Of a stretch of DNA of 5,414 nucleotides, positions 1 to 5,133 are shown in pieces (positions within the stretch are counted from its first letter, which is position 1; each line of letters begins with the position of its first letter). Under the pieces are notes generated by a model that saw only the letters and a list, made by a program, of their open reading frames with translations, was not told where the DNA came from and searched no databases. The translations under genes and the position numbers were made by a program. The DNA is from Syntrophomonadaceae bacterium (GTDB lineage: Bacteria > Bacillota > Dethiobacteria > PWVN01), in contig PWVN01000101.1 of assembly GCA_003561835.1 (NCBI GenBank), positions 1-5,414 of the forward strand. The letters are read 5' to 3'.

Positions 1-92
1 GGATAAAATACAATCATGCCATCTGGCACCTCTTCGTTCTGGTGGGAAGCATCTGCCATTTCTTCACGGTCCTCTACCTGCTTCCCTTGTAA
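1..92 (+). CDS. C-terminal end of a TrhA/hemolysin III family membrane protein (5' truncated by window)
   Basis: Reading from base 3, 29 codons run to a TAA at 90-92. They end a protein whose last part reads NHAIWHLFVLVGSICHFF followed by a short hydrophobic tail. The His-x3-His pair in HAIWH and the following hydrophobic helix match the last transmembrane segment of the TrhA/YqfA (hemolysin III, PAQR superfamily) proteins, seven-helix integral membrane proteins whose conserved His residues are thought to bind zinc. Family members have been linked to membrane lipid or energy homeostasis; the hemolysin name is historical. Only about 13% of a normal-length protein is visible, so the assignment rests on this one motif. 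The gene ends about 70 nt before the nadE promoter. No clear Rho-independent terminator follows: the stretch 93-162 is G-rich but has no stem with a T run. Confidence 0.72.
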   Translation, partial: IKYNHAIWHLFVLVGSICHFFTVLYLLPL

Positions 93-162
93 AAGCAAAA
101 GCCCGCCGGGGGGGGAGGGCCGCAAAACAGCCAGGAAGCCCCAGGGGCGGCGAAGAGAACCG

Positions 163-192
163 TTGACAAATCAGGGGGCCATCACATACAAT
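163..192 (+). promoter_or_regulatory. SigA-type promoter for nadE
   Basis: A perfect -35 hexamer TTGACA (163-168) is followed by an 18-nt spacer and TACAAT (187-192), five of six matches to the -10 consensus. Transcription would start near 199-200, leaving a leader of about 27 nt before the ATG at 227. This rules against the in-frame GTG at 197 as the nadE start, since it lies at or before the expected first transcribed base. Confidence 0.8.
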
Positions 193-199
193 TTATGTG
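183..199. promoter_or_regulatory. Perfect dyad over the nadE -10 box (candidate operator)
   Basis: CACATA (183-188) and TATGTG (194-199) form a perfect 6-bp inverted repeat separated by CAATT. The centre lies at 191, inside the -10 hexamer, so a protein bound here would block RNA polymerase. That placement is typical of a repressor operator. NAD synthesis genes in Firmicutes are often controlled by the niacin-responsive repressor NiaR, but I do not assert that this sequence matches its site. Chance occurrence in an AT-rich promoter is the main alternative. Confidence 0.45.
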
Positions 200-226
200 G
201 TTTGGTTCATGAAAGGGAGTGGATTC

Positions 227-967
227 ATGTTTAAACCTGAAGAGTATGGGGAACAGTTGGTCAAATGGCTGCAGAAGAAGGTGGCGGAAAGCGGCAGGGA
301 GGGCCTTGTTCTCGGCGTCAGCGGCGGGATTGATTCGGCGGCGGTGGCGGCCCTGGCCAAACGGGCCTTCCCGGAAAGCTCCCTGGGCCTCATTATGCCC
401 TGTGAAAGCAACCCCAGGGACCGGGAGGACGCCCTTCTCCTGGCCCGGCACATCGACCTGCCGGCACTGGAGGTGGACCTCGGCCCCGTCTATGCCGCAT
501 TCCTGACTGCCTTGAAGGGGCCCGGGGGCAAACCGGAAGGCCTGCATGCCGCCAATATCAAGCCCAGGCTCCGCATGATTACCCTGTACTATCATGCTTC
601 CCGGCAGCGCTACCTGGTGACGGGGACCGGCAATGCCAGCGAACTGGTGACAGGATATTTCACCAAGTACGGGGACGCGGGGGGCGACATCGCCCCCCTG
701 GCACTGCTGGTCAAGCGGGAAGTGGTCCAGCTGGCCGAATACCTGGGAATCCCCTCGCCCATCCTAAAGAAACCGCCTTCGGCAGGGCTGTGGTCGGGAC
801 AGACGGATGAGGGGGATATGGGGGTTACCTACGAAGCCATTGACGCATACCTGCGGGGAGAACCCCTGAAGGAAGAAGAACGGCAGCGGATTATGGCCAT
901 GGAGGCAAGAAGTAGCCACAAGCGCTTCATGCCGGCGGTTCCGGACCTGGACCTGGGGGAGAAATAG
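227..967 (+). CDS. nadE: NAD(+) synthetase, ammonia-dependent
   Basis: This 246-residue cytoplasmic enzyme makes NAD+ by adenylating nicotinic acid adenine dinucleotide with ATP and replacing the AMP with ammonia, the last step of NAD synthesis. The N-type ATP pyrophosphatase P-loop is SGGIDSA (residues 32-38). Other family signatures are NIKPRLRM (110-117), GTGNASELVTGYFTKYGD (133-150), the mobile loop KPPSAGLWSGQTDEGDMG (182-199) and the C-terminal SHKR (230-233). There is no N-terminal nitrilase-like glutaminase domain, so it should use free ammonia. The length is normal for the short clostridial and archaeal form. I chose ATG 227 because AAAGGGAG (212-219) sits 7 nt upstream; GTG 197 is too close to the promoter, and ATG 209 has no comparable site. 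It is probably cotranscribed with the YebC gene 23 nt downstream. Confidence 0.95.
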   Translation: MFKPEEYGEQLVKWLQKKVAESGREGLVLGVSGGIDSAAVAALAKRAFPESSLGLIMPCESNPRDREDALLLARHIDLPALEVDLGPVYAAFLTALKGPGGKPEGLHAANIKPRLRMITLYYHASRQRYLVTGTGNASELVTGYFTKYGDAGGDIAPLALLVKREVVQLAEYLGIPSPILKKPPSAGLWSGQTDEGDMGVTYEAIDAYLRGEPLKEEERQRIMAMEARSSHKRFMPAVPDLDLGEK

Positions 968-990
968 ACAGGAAGTGTGAGGTGCAGCTT

Positions 991-1737
991 ATGGCGGGAC
1001 ATTCAAAATGGGCCAACATCAAACACAGAAAAGCCCGGGTGGATGCCCAAAAAGGGAAAATCTTTACCAGATTGGCCCGGGAGATCATCGTGGCGGCAAA
1101 GGAAGGGGGCGGCGACCCGGAGGCAAACTTTGCCCTGCGGCTGGCAGTCCAGAAGGCCCGGGAAGCCAATATGCCCAACGACAATATTCTCCGGGCCATC
1201 AAGCGGGGTACGGGGGAGTTGGGGGGAGGGAACTTCGAGTCCTTCACCTACGAAGGGTACGGCCCCGGCGGTGTGGCCCTGATGCTGGATATCAACACGG
1301 ACAACCGCAACAGGACGGCGGGGGACATCCGCTACCTGATGAGCAACCACGGCGGCAGCCTGGGGGAATCGGGCTGTGTCAACTGGATGTTCAAGCGCAA
1401 AGGATATATCTCCGTGGAGAAGACGGAGGCCCTGGACGCCGATGAACTCATGCTCCTGGCCCTGGAGGCAGGGGCGGAGGACATCCAGGAAGAGGAAGAG
1501 GCCCTGGAGGTCACCACGGCCCCCGAAGATATGGAAAAGGTCAAGGAAGCCCTGGAGGGTGCCGGGATTGCCGTGGCCGTGGCGGAGGGTTCCATGTTTC
1601 CCGAAAACGAAGTGGTCATCGAAGATAGAGACGCTGCGGAGAAGCTTATGAAGCTGGTGGATGCCCTGGAGGACCACGATGACGTGCAAAACGTCCATGC
1701 CAACTTCAATATTCCCGACGAACTGCTGGAGGGATAG
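991..1737 (+). CDS. yebC: YebC/PmpR family regulatory protein (TACO1 family)
   Basis: This 248-residue protein opens with MAGHSKWANIKHRK and continues with the family signatures GKIFTRLAREI (near 22-32), KEGGGDPEANFALR (37-50), NMPNDNILRAIKRG (60-73), YEGYGPGGVALM and TDNRNRT. The C-terminal part contains an acidic segment and LEDHDDVQNVHANF. Family proteins have three domains. Some bind DNA as transcriptional regulators (PmpR type), while others, like mitochondrial TACO1, act on the ribosome and help translation through proline-rich stretches; the sequence alone does not settle which role applies here. ATG 991 is preferred over the in-frame GTG 982 because the family starts at MAGHSKW, with GAGGTG at 979-984 as a modest RBS. 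It probably belongs to the nadE transcription unit. Its stop codon lies in the loop of a perfect hairpin (1726-1745). Confidence 0.93.
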   Translation: MAGHSKWANIKHRKARVDAQKGKIFTRLAREIIVAAKEGGGDPEANFALRLAVQKAREANMPNDNILRAIKRGTGELGGGNFESFTYEGYGPGGVALMLDINTDNRNRTAGDIRYLMSNHGGSLGESGCVNWMFKRKGYISVEKTEALDADELMLLALEAGAEDIQEEEEALEVTTAPEDMEKVKEALEGAGIAVAVAEGSMFPENEVVIEDRDAAEKLMKLVDALEDHDDVQNVHANFNIPDELLEG

Positions 1738-1745
1738 CCCTCCAG
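1726..1745 (+). repeat. Perfect 8-bp hairpin spanning the yebC stop codon
   Basis: CTGGAGGG (1726-1733) and CCCTCCAG (1738-1745) pair perfectly around a 4-nt loop ATAG, which includes the TAG stop. The stem is GC-rich and would be stable. It is not followed by a T run (the next bases are ATGAAAAAGGG), so it is not a standard Rho-independent terminator. It may be a 3'-end stabiliser or processing boundary, or may weaken translation from the in-frame ATG at 1746. Confidence 0.6.
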
Positions 1746-1749
1746 ATGA

Positions 1750-1853
1750 AAAAGGGTATATTTTCCTCTTGTAAAGGGCATTGTAAGGGTAATCCACCCC
1801 TGAAAAAGGAGGGGATTGCGGTGTCCAAGAAAAAGAGGAAAATATACCCTTTT
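1750..1853 (+). repeat. Perfect 21-bp inverted repeat bracketing the bofC-like RBS and start
   Basis: The left arm (1750-1770) is the exact reverse complement of the right arm (1833-1853). The 62 nt between them (1771-1832) contain a strong RBS (1807-1814) and the GTG start (1821). The right arm coincides exactly with codons 5-11 of the BofC-like gene. Inside the loop, CCCCT (1797-1801) can also pair with AGGGG (1810-1814), covering the RBS itself. RNA read through from nadE-yebC would contain both arms and could fold into a long stem-loop. Confidence 0.85.
1756..1785 (+). promoter_or_regulatory. Candidate SigG (forespore) promoter for the bofC-like gene
   Basis: GTATA (1756-1760), an 18-nt spacer, and CATTGTA (1779-1785) fit the B. 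subtilis SigG pattern GHATR-N18-CATNHTA at every defined position except one (G at the H of the -10). Transcription would start near 1791-1793, after the left arm of the inverted repeat and about 29 nt before the GTG start. From memory, B. subtilis bofC is itself SigG-dependent, which makes the match more meaningful. The motif is short and the sigma factor is inferred. Confidence 0.45.
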
Positions 1854-2402
1854 CTTTATGTGGTCATGGTCGTTGTCTTTCTGGCAGGGGCCTGGTTTGG
1901 CCTTCTCCTGCTCCCCGACGGCCCCGATTCGGGCTTCTGGGGGCATAACGGCAGGGCCAGGCCCGCACCCCAGGTCTTTGAGGAAGGGGAAATCACCCTG
2001 CAGGAAGGTGTGGAAATCCTGACCCGGCATCAGGGCAAGGACTGCCGCCTGAATTTGCAGGATCTGCCGGCGGGGTTTGACAGTTTCAATTTTGCCGGGG
2101 CCAGCCGGGAGGATGTCTTAAGCCTTCTCAATTCGGATGCGGACTGGGAACTGGCGGTCTTTGAGCCTCAACGCCTGGTGCTGGAATACACCGGGAAGCT
2201 CTGCTCCCACTGCCGGGACCTTCACTATGTCGGCCTTTACCAGGGGAAGATCGCCATCTACAGCGGTACCCCCCCCCATGGGGTTCTGGTGGAGATTACC
2301 GACTACGAGGTCAGTGAAATCTACCGGGAAGACCTGGAGCGGGGGATTCCCTTCGAGTCGGAAGCAGAAAAGAAATCGATACTGGAGAGCTACACCACCT
2401 GA
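1821..2402 (+). CDS. BofC-like membrane-anchored protein (BofC C-terminal domain)
   Basis: This is a 193-residue protein. Residues 1-7 are basic (SKKKRK), 8-31 form one hydrophobic segment (uncleaved anchor or signal), and the rest should lie outside the cytoplasm. The C-terminal part from about 136 (YVGLYQGKIAIYSG, then EDLERGIPFES and a final ILESY) resembles the BofC C-terminal domain. B. subtilis BofC works in the space between forespore and mother cell, restraining the SpoIVB protease in the SigK checkpoint; that role here is an inference. Residues 50-120 are family-poor. Unusual are three cysteines, Cys75, Cys128 and Cys131, the last two as CSHC. I chose GTG 1821 because AAGGAGGGG (1806-1814) lies 6 nt upstream. 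An in-frame ATG at 1746 would add 25 residues ahead of the basic N terminus. The position next to yebC and the ruv genes matches bofC in Bacillus. Confidence 0.75.
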   Translation: MSKKKRKIYPFLYVVMVVVFLAGAWFGLLLLPDGPDSGFWGHNGRARPAPQVFEEGEITLQEGVEILTRHQGKDCRLNLQDLPAGFDSFNFAGASREDVLSLLNSDADWELAVFEPQRLVLEYTGKLCSHCRDLHYVGLYQGKIAIYSGTPPHGVLVEITDYEVSEIYREDLERGIPFESEAEKKSILESYTT

Positions 2403-2425
2403 CAGGCTTTGACTCGCTGTAGCAA

Positions 2426-2500
2426 GCGGGGACGGCTTTTTGATTTTTGGGACAAGGTCCCTGTCCCCCTGTCCCATTCAAGCTCCGGGAACCGTCCGCC
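2426..2500. repeat. REP-like palindromic block (GGGACA/TGTCCC) in the bofC-ruvC gap
   Basis: GGGACA (2449-2454) pairs with TGTCCC (2462-2467) around a 7-nt loop. CTGTCCC is repeated directly at 2461-2467 and 2469-2475. An outer pair, GGACGG (2430-2435) with CCGTCC (2492-2497), could enclose the whole block. It resembles dispersed extragenic palindromes of the GGGACA...TGTCCC kind that I recall from Clostridia, often linked to RAYT/IS200-like transposases, but no transposase is here and no second copy occurs in the window. T-rich stretches at 2437-2448 do not follow a convincing stem, so I do not call a terminator for the bofC-like gene. Confidence 0.5.
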
Positions 2501-2584
2501 CTTTTATTTCCGGGGGGCAGGCAGGAAATGCCGGTCGGGGTGCAGAAAAAAATGAAAATTAAAGATGAAAGGGCCCGGGCTTTG

Positions 2585-2593
2585 TGATATGAT
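2585..2593 (+). promoter_or_regulatory. Extended -10 promoter for the ruvC-ruvA-ruvB operon
   Basis: TGATATGAT (2585-2593) is a complete extended -10 element: TG, one base, then TATGAT, five of six matches to TATAAT. No good -35 hexamer lies 17 nt upstream (ATGAAA at 2565-2570), which is common for extended -10 promoters. The upstream stretch 2545-2570 is A-rich and may act like an UP element. The spacer includes the 8-bp palindrome GCCCGGGC (2573-2580). The expected start is near 2600, inside the SOS box. Confidence 0.62.
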
Positions 2594-2594
2594 A

Positions 2595-2608
2595 AGAACA
2601 GGCGTTTG
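2595..2608. promoter_or_regulatory. Candidate LexA (DinR/SOS) box controlling the ruv operon
   Basis: AGAACAGGCGTTTG fits the B. subtilis DinR/LexA consensus CGAACRNRYGTTYC at all positions except the first and last: GAAC, A for R, G for R, C for Y, GTT, and T for Y all agree. It starts 2 nt after the -10 box and covers the predicted transcription start, where LexA would block initiation. The ruvAB genes are LexA-regulated in B. subtilis and E. coli, so location and function agree. Confidence 0.65.
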
Positions 2609-2625
2609 GGTAAGGGGGGGCCTGC

Positions 2626-3120
2626 ATGCGGATTATGGGAGTTGACCCGGGGCTGGCCACCACCGGCTACGGCATCGTGACCAAGGAAGGGTCGGATTAC
2701 CATCCGGTCACCTTCGCCTGTGTCAGGACCCCGGCGGGCCAGGAACTGGGGAGCCGGCTTTTGCATATCTACCGGGAGATCTCTGCCGTCATAGCCGAGT
2801 ATTTGCCCCAGGAGCTGGCGGTGGAGGACATCTTTTTCAATACCAACGCCAAAAGCGCCTTCCTGGTGGGCCAGGCCCGGGGCGTCATCCTGCTGGCGGC
2901 GGCCCATGCCGCCGTGCCCGTCTACACCTACACCCCCCTGCAGGTCAAGCAGGGAGTGGTGGGCTACGGCCGGGCGGAGAAGGGCCAGGTCCAGGAAATG
3001 ACCCGCATCATCCTGAAGCTGAAGGATAAACCGCGGCCCGATGATGCCGCCGATGCCCTGGCCATCGCCCTGTGCCACGGAAACTTCGGGCGCCACAACC
3101 GCCTGCTGGAGGGGAGATAG
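2626..3120 (+). CDS. ruvC: Holliday junction resolvase RuvC
   Basis: This 164-residue endonuclease has the RNase H-like fold. It acts as a dimer on RuvAB-bound Holliday junctions and nicks two opposing strands to resolve recombination intermediates. The four acidic metal-binding residues are present: Asp7 in MRIMGVDPG, Glu67 in AVEDIFF, and Asp140 and Asp143 in PDDAADALAIALCH. Length is typical. ATG 2626 starts directly with the conserved first strand, and a purine-rich RBS (AAGGGGGGG, 2612-2620) lies 5 nt upstream. The stop codon shares one base with the ruvA GTG start, so the two are probably translationally coupled. It is the first gene of the ruv cluster. RuvC is normally absent from Bacilli, which use RecU, so its presence supports a clostridial origin. 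Confidence 0.97.
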   Translation: MRIMGVDPGLATTGYGIVTKEGSDYHPVTFACVRTPAGQELGSRLLHIYREISAVIAEYLPQELAVEDIFFNTNAKSAFLVGQARGVILLAAAHAAVPVYTYTPLQVKQGVVGYGRAEKGQVQEMTRIILKLKDKPRPDDAADALAIALCHGNFGRHNRLLEGR

Positions 3121-3710
3121 TGCTTCATTACATAAAAGGGGAGTACACCGGTTCCAATGAAGATTATGTCCTGGTGGAAAACGGGGGCCTGGGCTACAAA
3201 ATCCATGTTTCCTCCCTTACGGAGAGCAGGATGCCTCCCCCCGGAAGCCGGGTCCACCTGTACCTGCACGTTTTCATGCGGGAGGACCACATCAGCCTTT
3301 ACGGTTTCCTGACGGAAGGGGAGCTGGACTATTTCAAGGCCCTGATCTCCGTCTCCGGCATCGGCCCCCGGGTCGGGCTGACCCTTTTGAGCTCCCTTTC
3401 CCTGCCGGAGCTGCACAGCATCATCGCCCGCCAGGATGCTGCCGCCCTGACCCGCGTCAAGGGGGTGGGGAAAAAGTCTGCCCAGCGGCTCATCCTGGAG
3501 CTCAAGGACCGGCTCCCCCCGGCGGGGCCCGCCGAAAGCCCCGGCACCCAAGACCTTTCCGGCCTGACGGAGGCCCGGGAAGCCCTCTTGAGCCTGGGTT
3601 ATTCCATGGCGGAGGCGGCCGACGCCCTGGCCGCCGCCGCCGCAGCGGGGGCCACCGCCCGGGAGGACCTGATAAAGCGTTCCCTGAAGCATCTGGCCGA
3701 AAGGAGATAA
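3120..3710 (+). CDS. ruvA: Holliday junction branch migration protein RuvA
   Basis: This 196-residue protein binds four-way junctions as a tetramer, holds them open and loads RuvB rings. It has the three usual parts: an N-terminal OB fold (about 1-64, starting LHYIKGEY), a middle domain with two helix-hairpin-helix motifs (ISVSGIGPRVG near 76-86 and LTRVKGVGKKSAQRLILEL near 110-128), and a C-terminal domain (about 148-196) that contacts RuvB, joined by a Pro/Gly-rich linker (132-147). The start is GTG 3120, which overlaps the last base of the ruvC TAG; GGAGGGG (3108-3114) is 5 nt upstream. The longer reading frame back to 3072 would put an unrelated 16-residue tail before the OB fold and lies inside ruvC. 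An alanine run at 171-176 near the C-terminal domain is mildly unusual. The ruvB start follows 4 nt after the stop. Confidence 0.96.
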   Translation: MLHYIKGEYTGSNEDYVLVENGGLGYKIHVSSLTESRMPPPGSRVHLYLHVFMREDHISLYGFLTEGELDYFKALISVSGIGPRVGLTLLSSLSLPELHSIIARQDAAALTRVKGVGKKSAQRLILELKDRLPPAGPAESPGTQDLSGLTEAREALLSLGYSMAEAADALAAAAAAGATAREDLIKRSLKHLAERR

Positions 3711-3714
3711 ACCA

Positions 3715-4761
3715 TTGCCATCGCCCACAGACAGGATTATTTCCGCCGCCCGGCAGGAGGAAGACCATGATATAGAGGGGAACCTGCGGCCCCAGAAGCT
3801 CGCCGATTATATCGGCCAGGAGCGGATCAAGGAGAACTTCTCCATCTTCATCCAGGCTGCTCAAAAGCGCCAGGAGTCCCTGGACCACGTCCTCCTCTAC
3901 GGCCCTCCCGGCCTGGGAAAGACCACCCTGGCCCATATCATCGCCAGCGAACTGGGGGTCAATCTGAAGGTGACCTCGGGCCCCGCCATCGAGCGGCCCG
4001 GGGACCTGGCGGCCATCCTCACCAACCTGACGCCCAAGGACGTCCTCTTTATCGACGAGATTCACCGGCTGAGCCGCAGCGTGGAGGAGATCCTCTACCC
4101 GGCCATGGAGGATTTTTGTCTGGACATAATCATCGGAAAGGGCCCCAGCGCCCGTTCCCTGCGCCTGGACCTGGCCCCCTTCACCCTGGTGGGGGCCACC
4201 ACCCGGGCGGGACTCCTGTCTTCGCCGCTTAGGGACCGCTTCGGCGTGGTCAACAGGCTGGAGTTTTACACCATGGAAGAGCTGGCCCTCATCATCACGC
4301 GGGCTGCCAGGATCCTGCGGATCCCCATCGATGAGGAAGGGGCCCGGGAGCTGGCCCGGCGGGCCCGGGGGACCCCCCGGGTGGCCAACCGCCTCCTGCG
4401 CCGGGTCCGGGACTATGCCCAGGTGAAGGCGGACAACTTCATCAATGAAGGCATCGCCCGGGAAGCCCTGAAGATGCTGGACATCGATGACCGGGGCCTG
4501 GACCGGACGGACCGTCAGCTTCTCTCGGCCCTGGTGGACACCTTCTCCGGCGGGCCCGTGGGCCTGGACACCCTCTCCGCCTGCATCAGCGAGGAACCGG
4601 AGACCATCGAGGACGTGTACGAGCCCTACCTGCTGCAGATCGGCTTTATCAGCCGCACGCCCCGGGGGCGGGTGGCCACCAAGCTGGTATATCAATACCT
4701 GGGCAGGGCACAATACCCCAAGGAACAGGAAACCCTGTGGGGGGATGACGCCGATGTTTGA
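3715..4761 (+). CDS. ruvB: Holliday junction branch migration DNA helicase RuvB
   Basis: This 348-residue AAA+ ATPase forms hexameric rings that pump DNA through RuvA-bound junctions. Visible elements are the conserved entry region LRPQKLADYIGQE (24-36), Walker A GPPGLGKTT (63-71), Walker B LFIDEIHRL (111-119), sensor 1 GATTRAG (160-166), the arginine-finger segment SPLRDRFG (170-177), sensor 2 GTPRVANRLLRR, and a C-terminal winged helix ending near RTPRGRVATKLVYQYLG. Length is normal. The start is a TTG at 3715, 8 nt after AAGGAG (3701-3706); there is no in-frame ATG before the conserved domain, so the rare start is well supported. It follows ruvA by 4 nt and overlaps the next gene by 8 nt. 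All catalytic motifs are intact. Confidence 0.97.
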   Translation: MPSPTDRIISAARQEEDHDIEGNLRPQKLADYIGQERIKENFSIFIQAAQKRQESLDHVLLYGPPGLGKTTLAHIIASELGVNLKVTSGPAIERPGDLAAILTNLTPKDVLFIDEIHRLSRSVEEILYPAMEDFCLDIIIGKGPSARSLRLDLAPFTLVGATTRAGLLSSPLRDRFGVVNRLEFYTMEELALIITRAARILRIPIDEEGARELARRARGTPRVANRLLRRVRDYAQVKADNFINEGIAREALKMLDIDDRGLDRTDRQLLSALVDTFSGGPVGLDTLSACISEEPETIEDVYEPYLLQIGFISRTPRGRVATKLVYQYLGRAQYPKEQETLWGDDADV

Positions 4762-4969
4762 AAATCTGGGCCGGTTCATGCTGATTGCGGGGGCTGTCCT
4801 CCTGATCCTGGGAGCCATCTTCACCGTGGCGGGCCGTTTTCTGCCCCTGGGGAGGCTGCCGGGGGACATCATCATCCGCAGGGAGAATTTCACCTTTTAC
4901 TTTCCCGTGGTCACCATGATCGTGATCAGCCTCCTCCTGACCCTCTTCTTCAACCTGCTGCGCCGGTAG
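4754..4969 (+). CDS. DUF2905 family small membrane protein
   Basis: This 71-residue protein has two predicted membrane helices (about 8-30 and 48-68) joined by a short polar loop, GRLPGDIIIRREN (33-45). The LPGDI motif and the following FTFYFP are the hallmark of DUF2905 proteins. The function is unknown. Its ATG (4754) lies inside the end of ruvB and overlaps it by 8 nt, so translation is probably coupled; the G-run at 4739-4744 may act as the RBS. Small DUF2905 genes recur beside ruvB and queA in Firmicutes (B. subtilis YrzS is, as I recall, such a case), which suggests a conserved but unexplained link. It is the last gene before the probable operon terminator. Confidence 0.88.
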   Translation: MFENLGRFMLIAGAVLLILGAIFTVAGRFLPLGRLPGDIIIRRENFTFYFPVVTMIVISLLLTLFFNLLRR

Positions 4970-5007
4970 GGAACTCATCGGGAGCCGATAGGGGGAAGAA
5001 GCGTTGT

Positions 5008-5040
5008 AAGAGCCAAAAAGCCCTCTGCTCTTTGGTTTTT
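5008..5040 (+). terminator. Probable Rho-independent terminator of the ruv operon
   Basis: AAGAGC (5008-5013) pairs with GCTCTT (5027-5032) around a 13-nt loop, followed after TGG by TTTTTC and TTTT (5036-5045), with another T run at 5049-5055. An alternative stem uses AGCCAAA (5011-5017) with TTTGGTT (5031-5037). Both place a T-rich tail just after a stem. It lies about 40 nt past the DUF2905 stop, where an operon end is expected. The stem is short, so efficiency is uncertain. Confidence 0.55.
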
Positions 5041-5105
5041 CTTTTGCGTTTTTTACCCCAAGGCAGGAGACCGGGGGCAGGCAGCGAATATAAGATAGGG
5101 ATTGG

Positions 5106-5121
5106 CAGAAAATATTTCCTG
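5106..5121. promoter_or_regulatory. Imperfect 16-bp dyad upstream of queA
   Basis: CAGAAAATATTTCCTG reads the same on both strands at 14 of 16 positions, centred on AAATATTT. It sits in the AT-rich part of the gap before queA, about 10 nt after a weak -10-like TATAAG (5089-5094) that has no matching -35. It could be an operator, or just an AT-rich palindrome. I cannot locate the queA promoter with confidence; this region is the likeliest place for it. Confidence 0.25.
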
Positions 5122-5133
5122 GCCGTCAAAAGA

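Noticed and set aside
93..162. Terminator after the TrhA gene in the G-rich stretch
   Set aside because: No stem followed by a T run can be drawn; GCCCC/GGGGC at about 137-148 leaves a single-base loop and no T tail.
197..226. Upstream GTG or ATG 209 as the nadE start
   Set aside because: GTG 197 is at or before the predicted transcription start, and ATG 209 lacks a good RBS, while ATG 227 has AAAGGGAG at proper distance.
16..234. Short + strand frame at the start of the window
   Set aside because: It overlaps the TrhA C terminus in another frame, the nadE promoter and the nadE start, and its product resembles nothing.
1746..1820. ATG 1746 as the start of the BofC-like gene (25 extra residues)
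   Set aside because: The extension precedes the basic N terminus of a normal membrane anchor and its possible RBS is in a hairpin, while GTG 1821 has a near-perfect RBS. It is not fully excluded as a leader peptide.
3502..4893. Minus-strand open frame of 463 codons across ruvB
   Set aside because: It lies opposite ruvB, whose AAA+ motifs are all intact. The antisense product has no recognisable domain and is rich in Gly, Pro, Arg and Gln, as expected for a shadow frame in GC-rich DNA.
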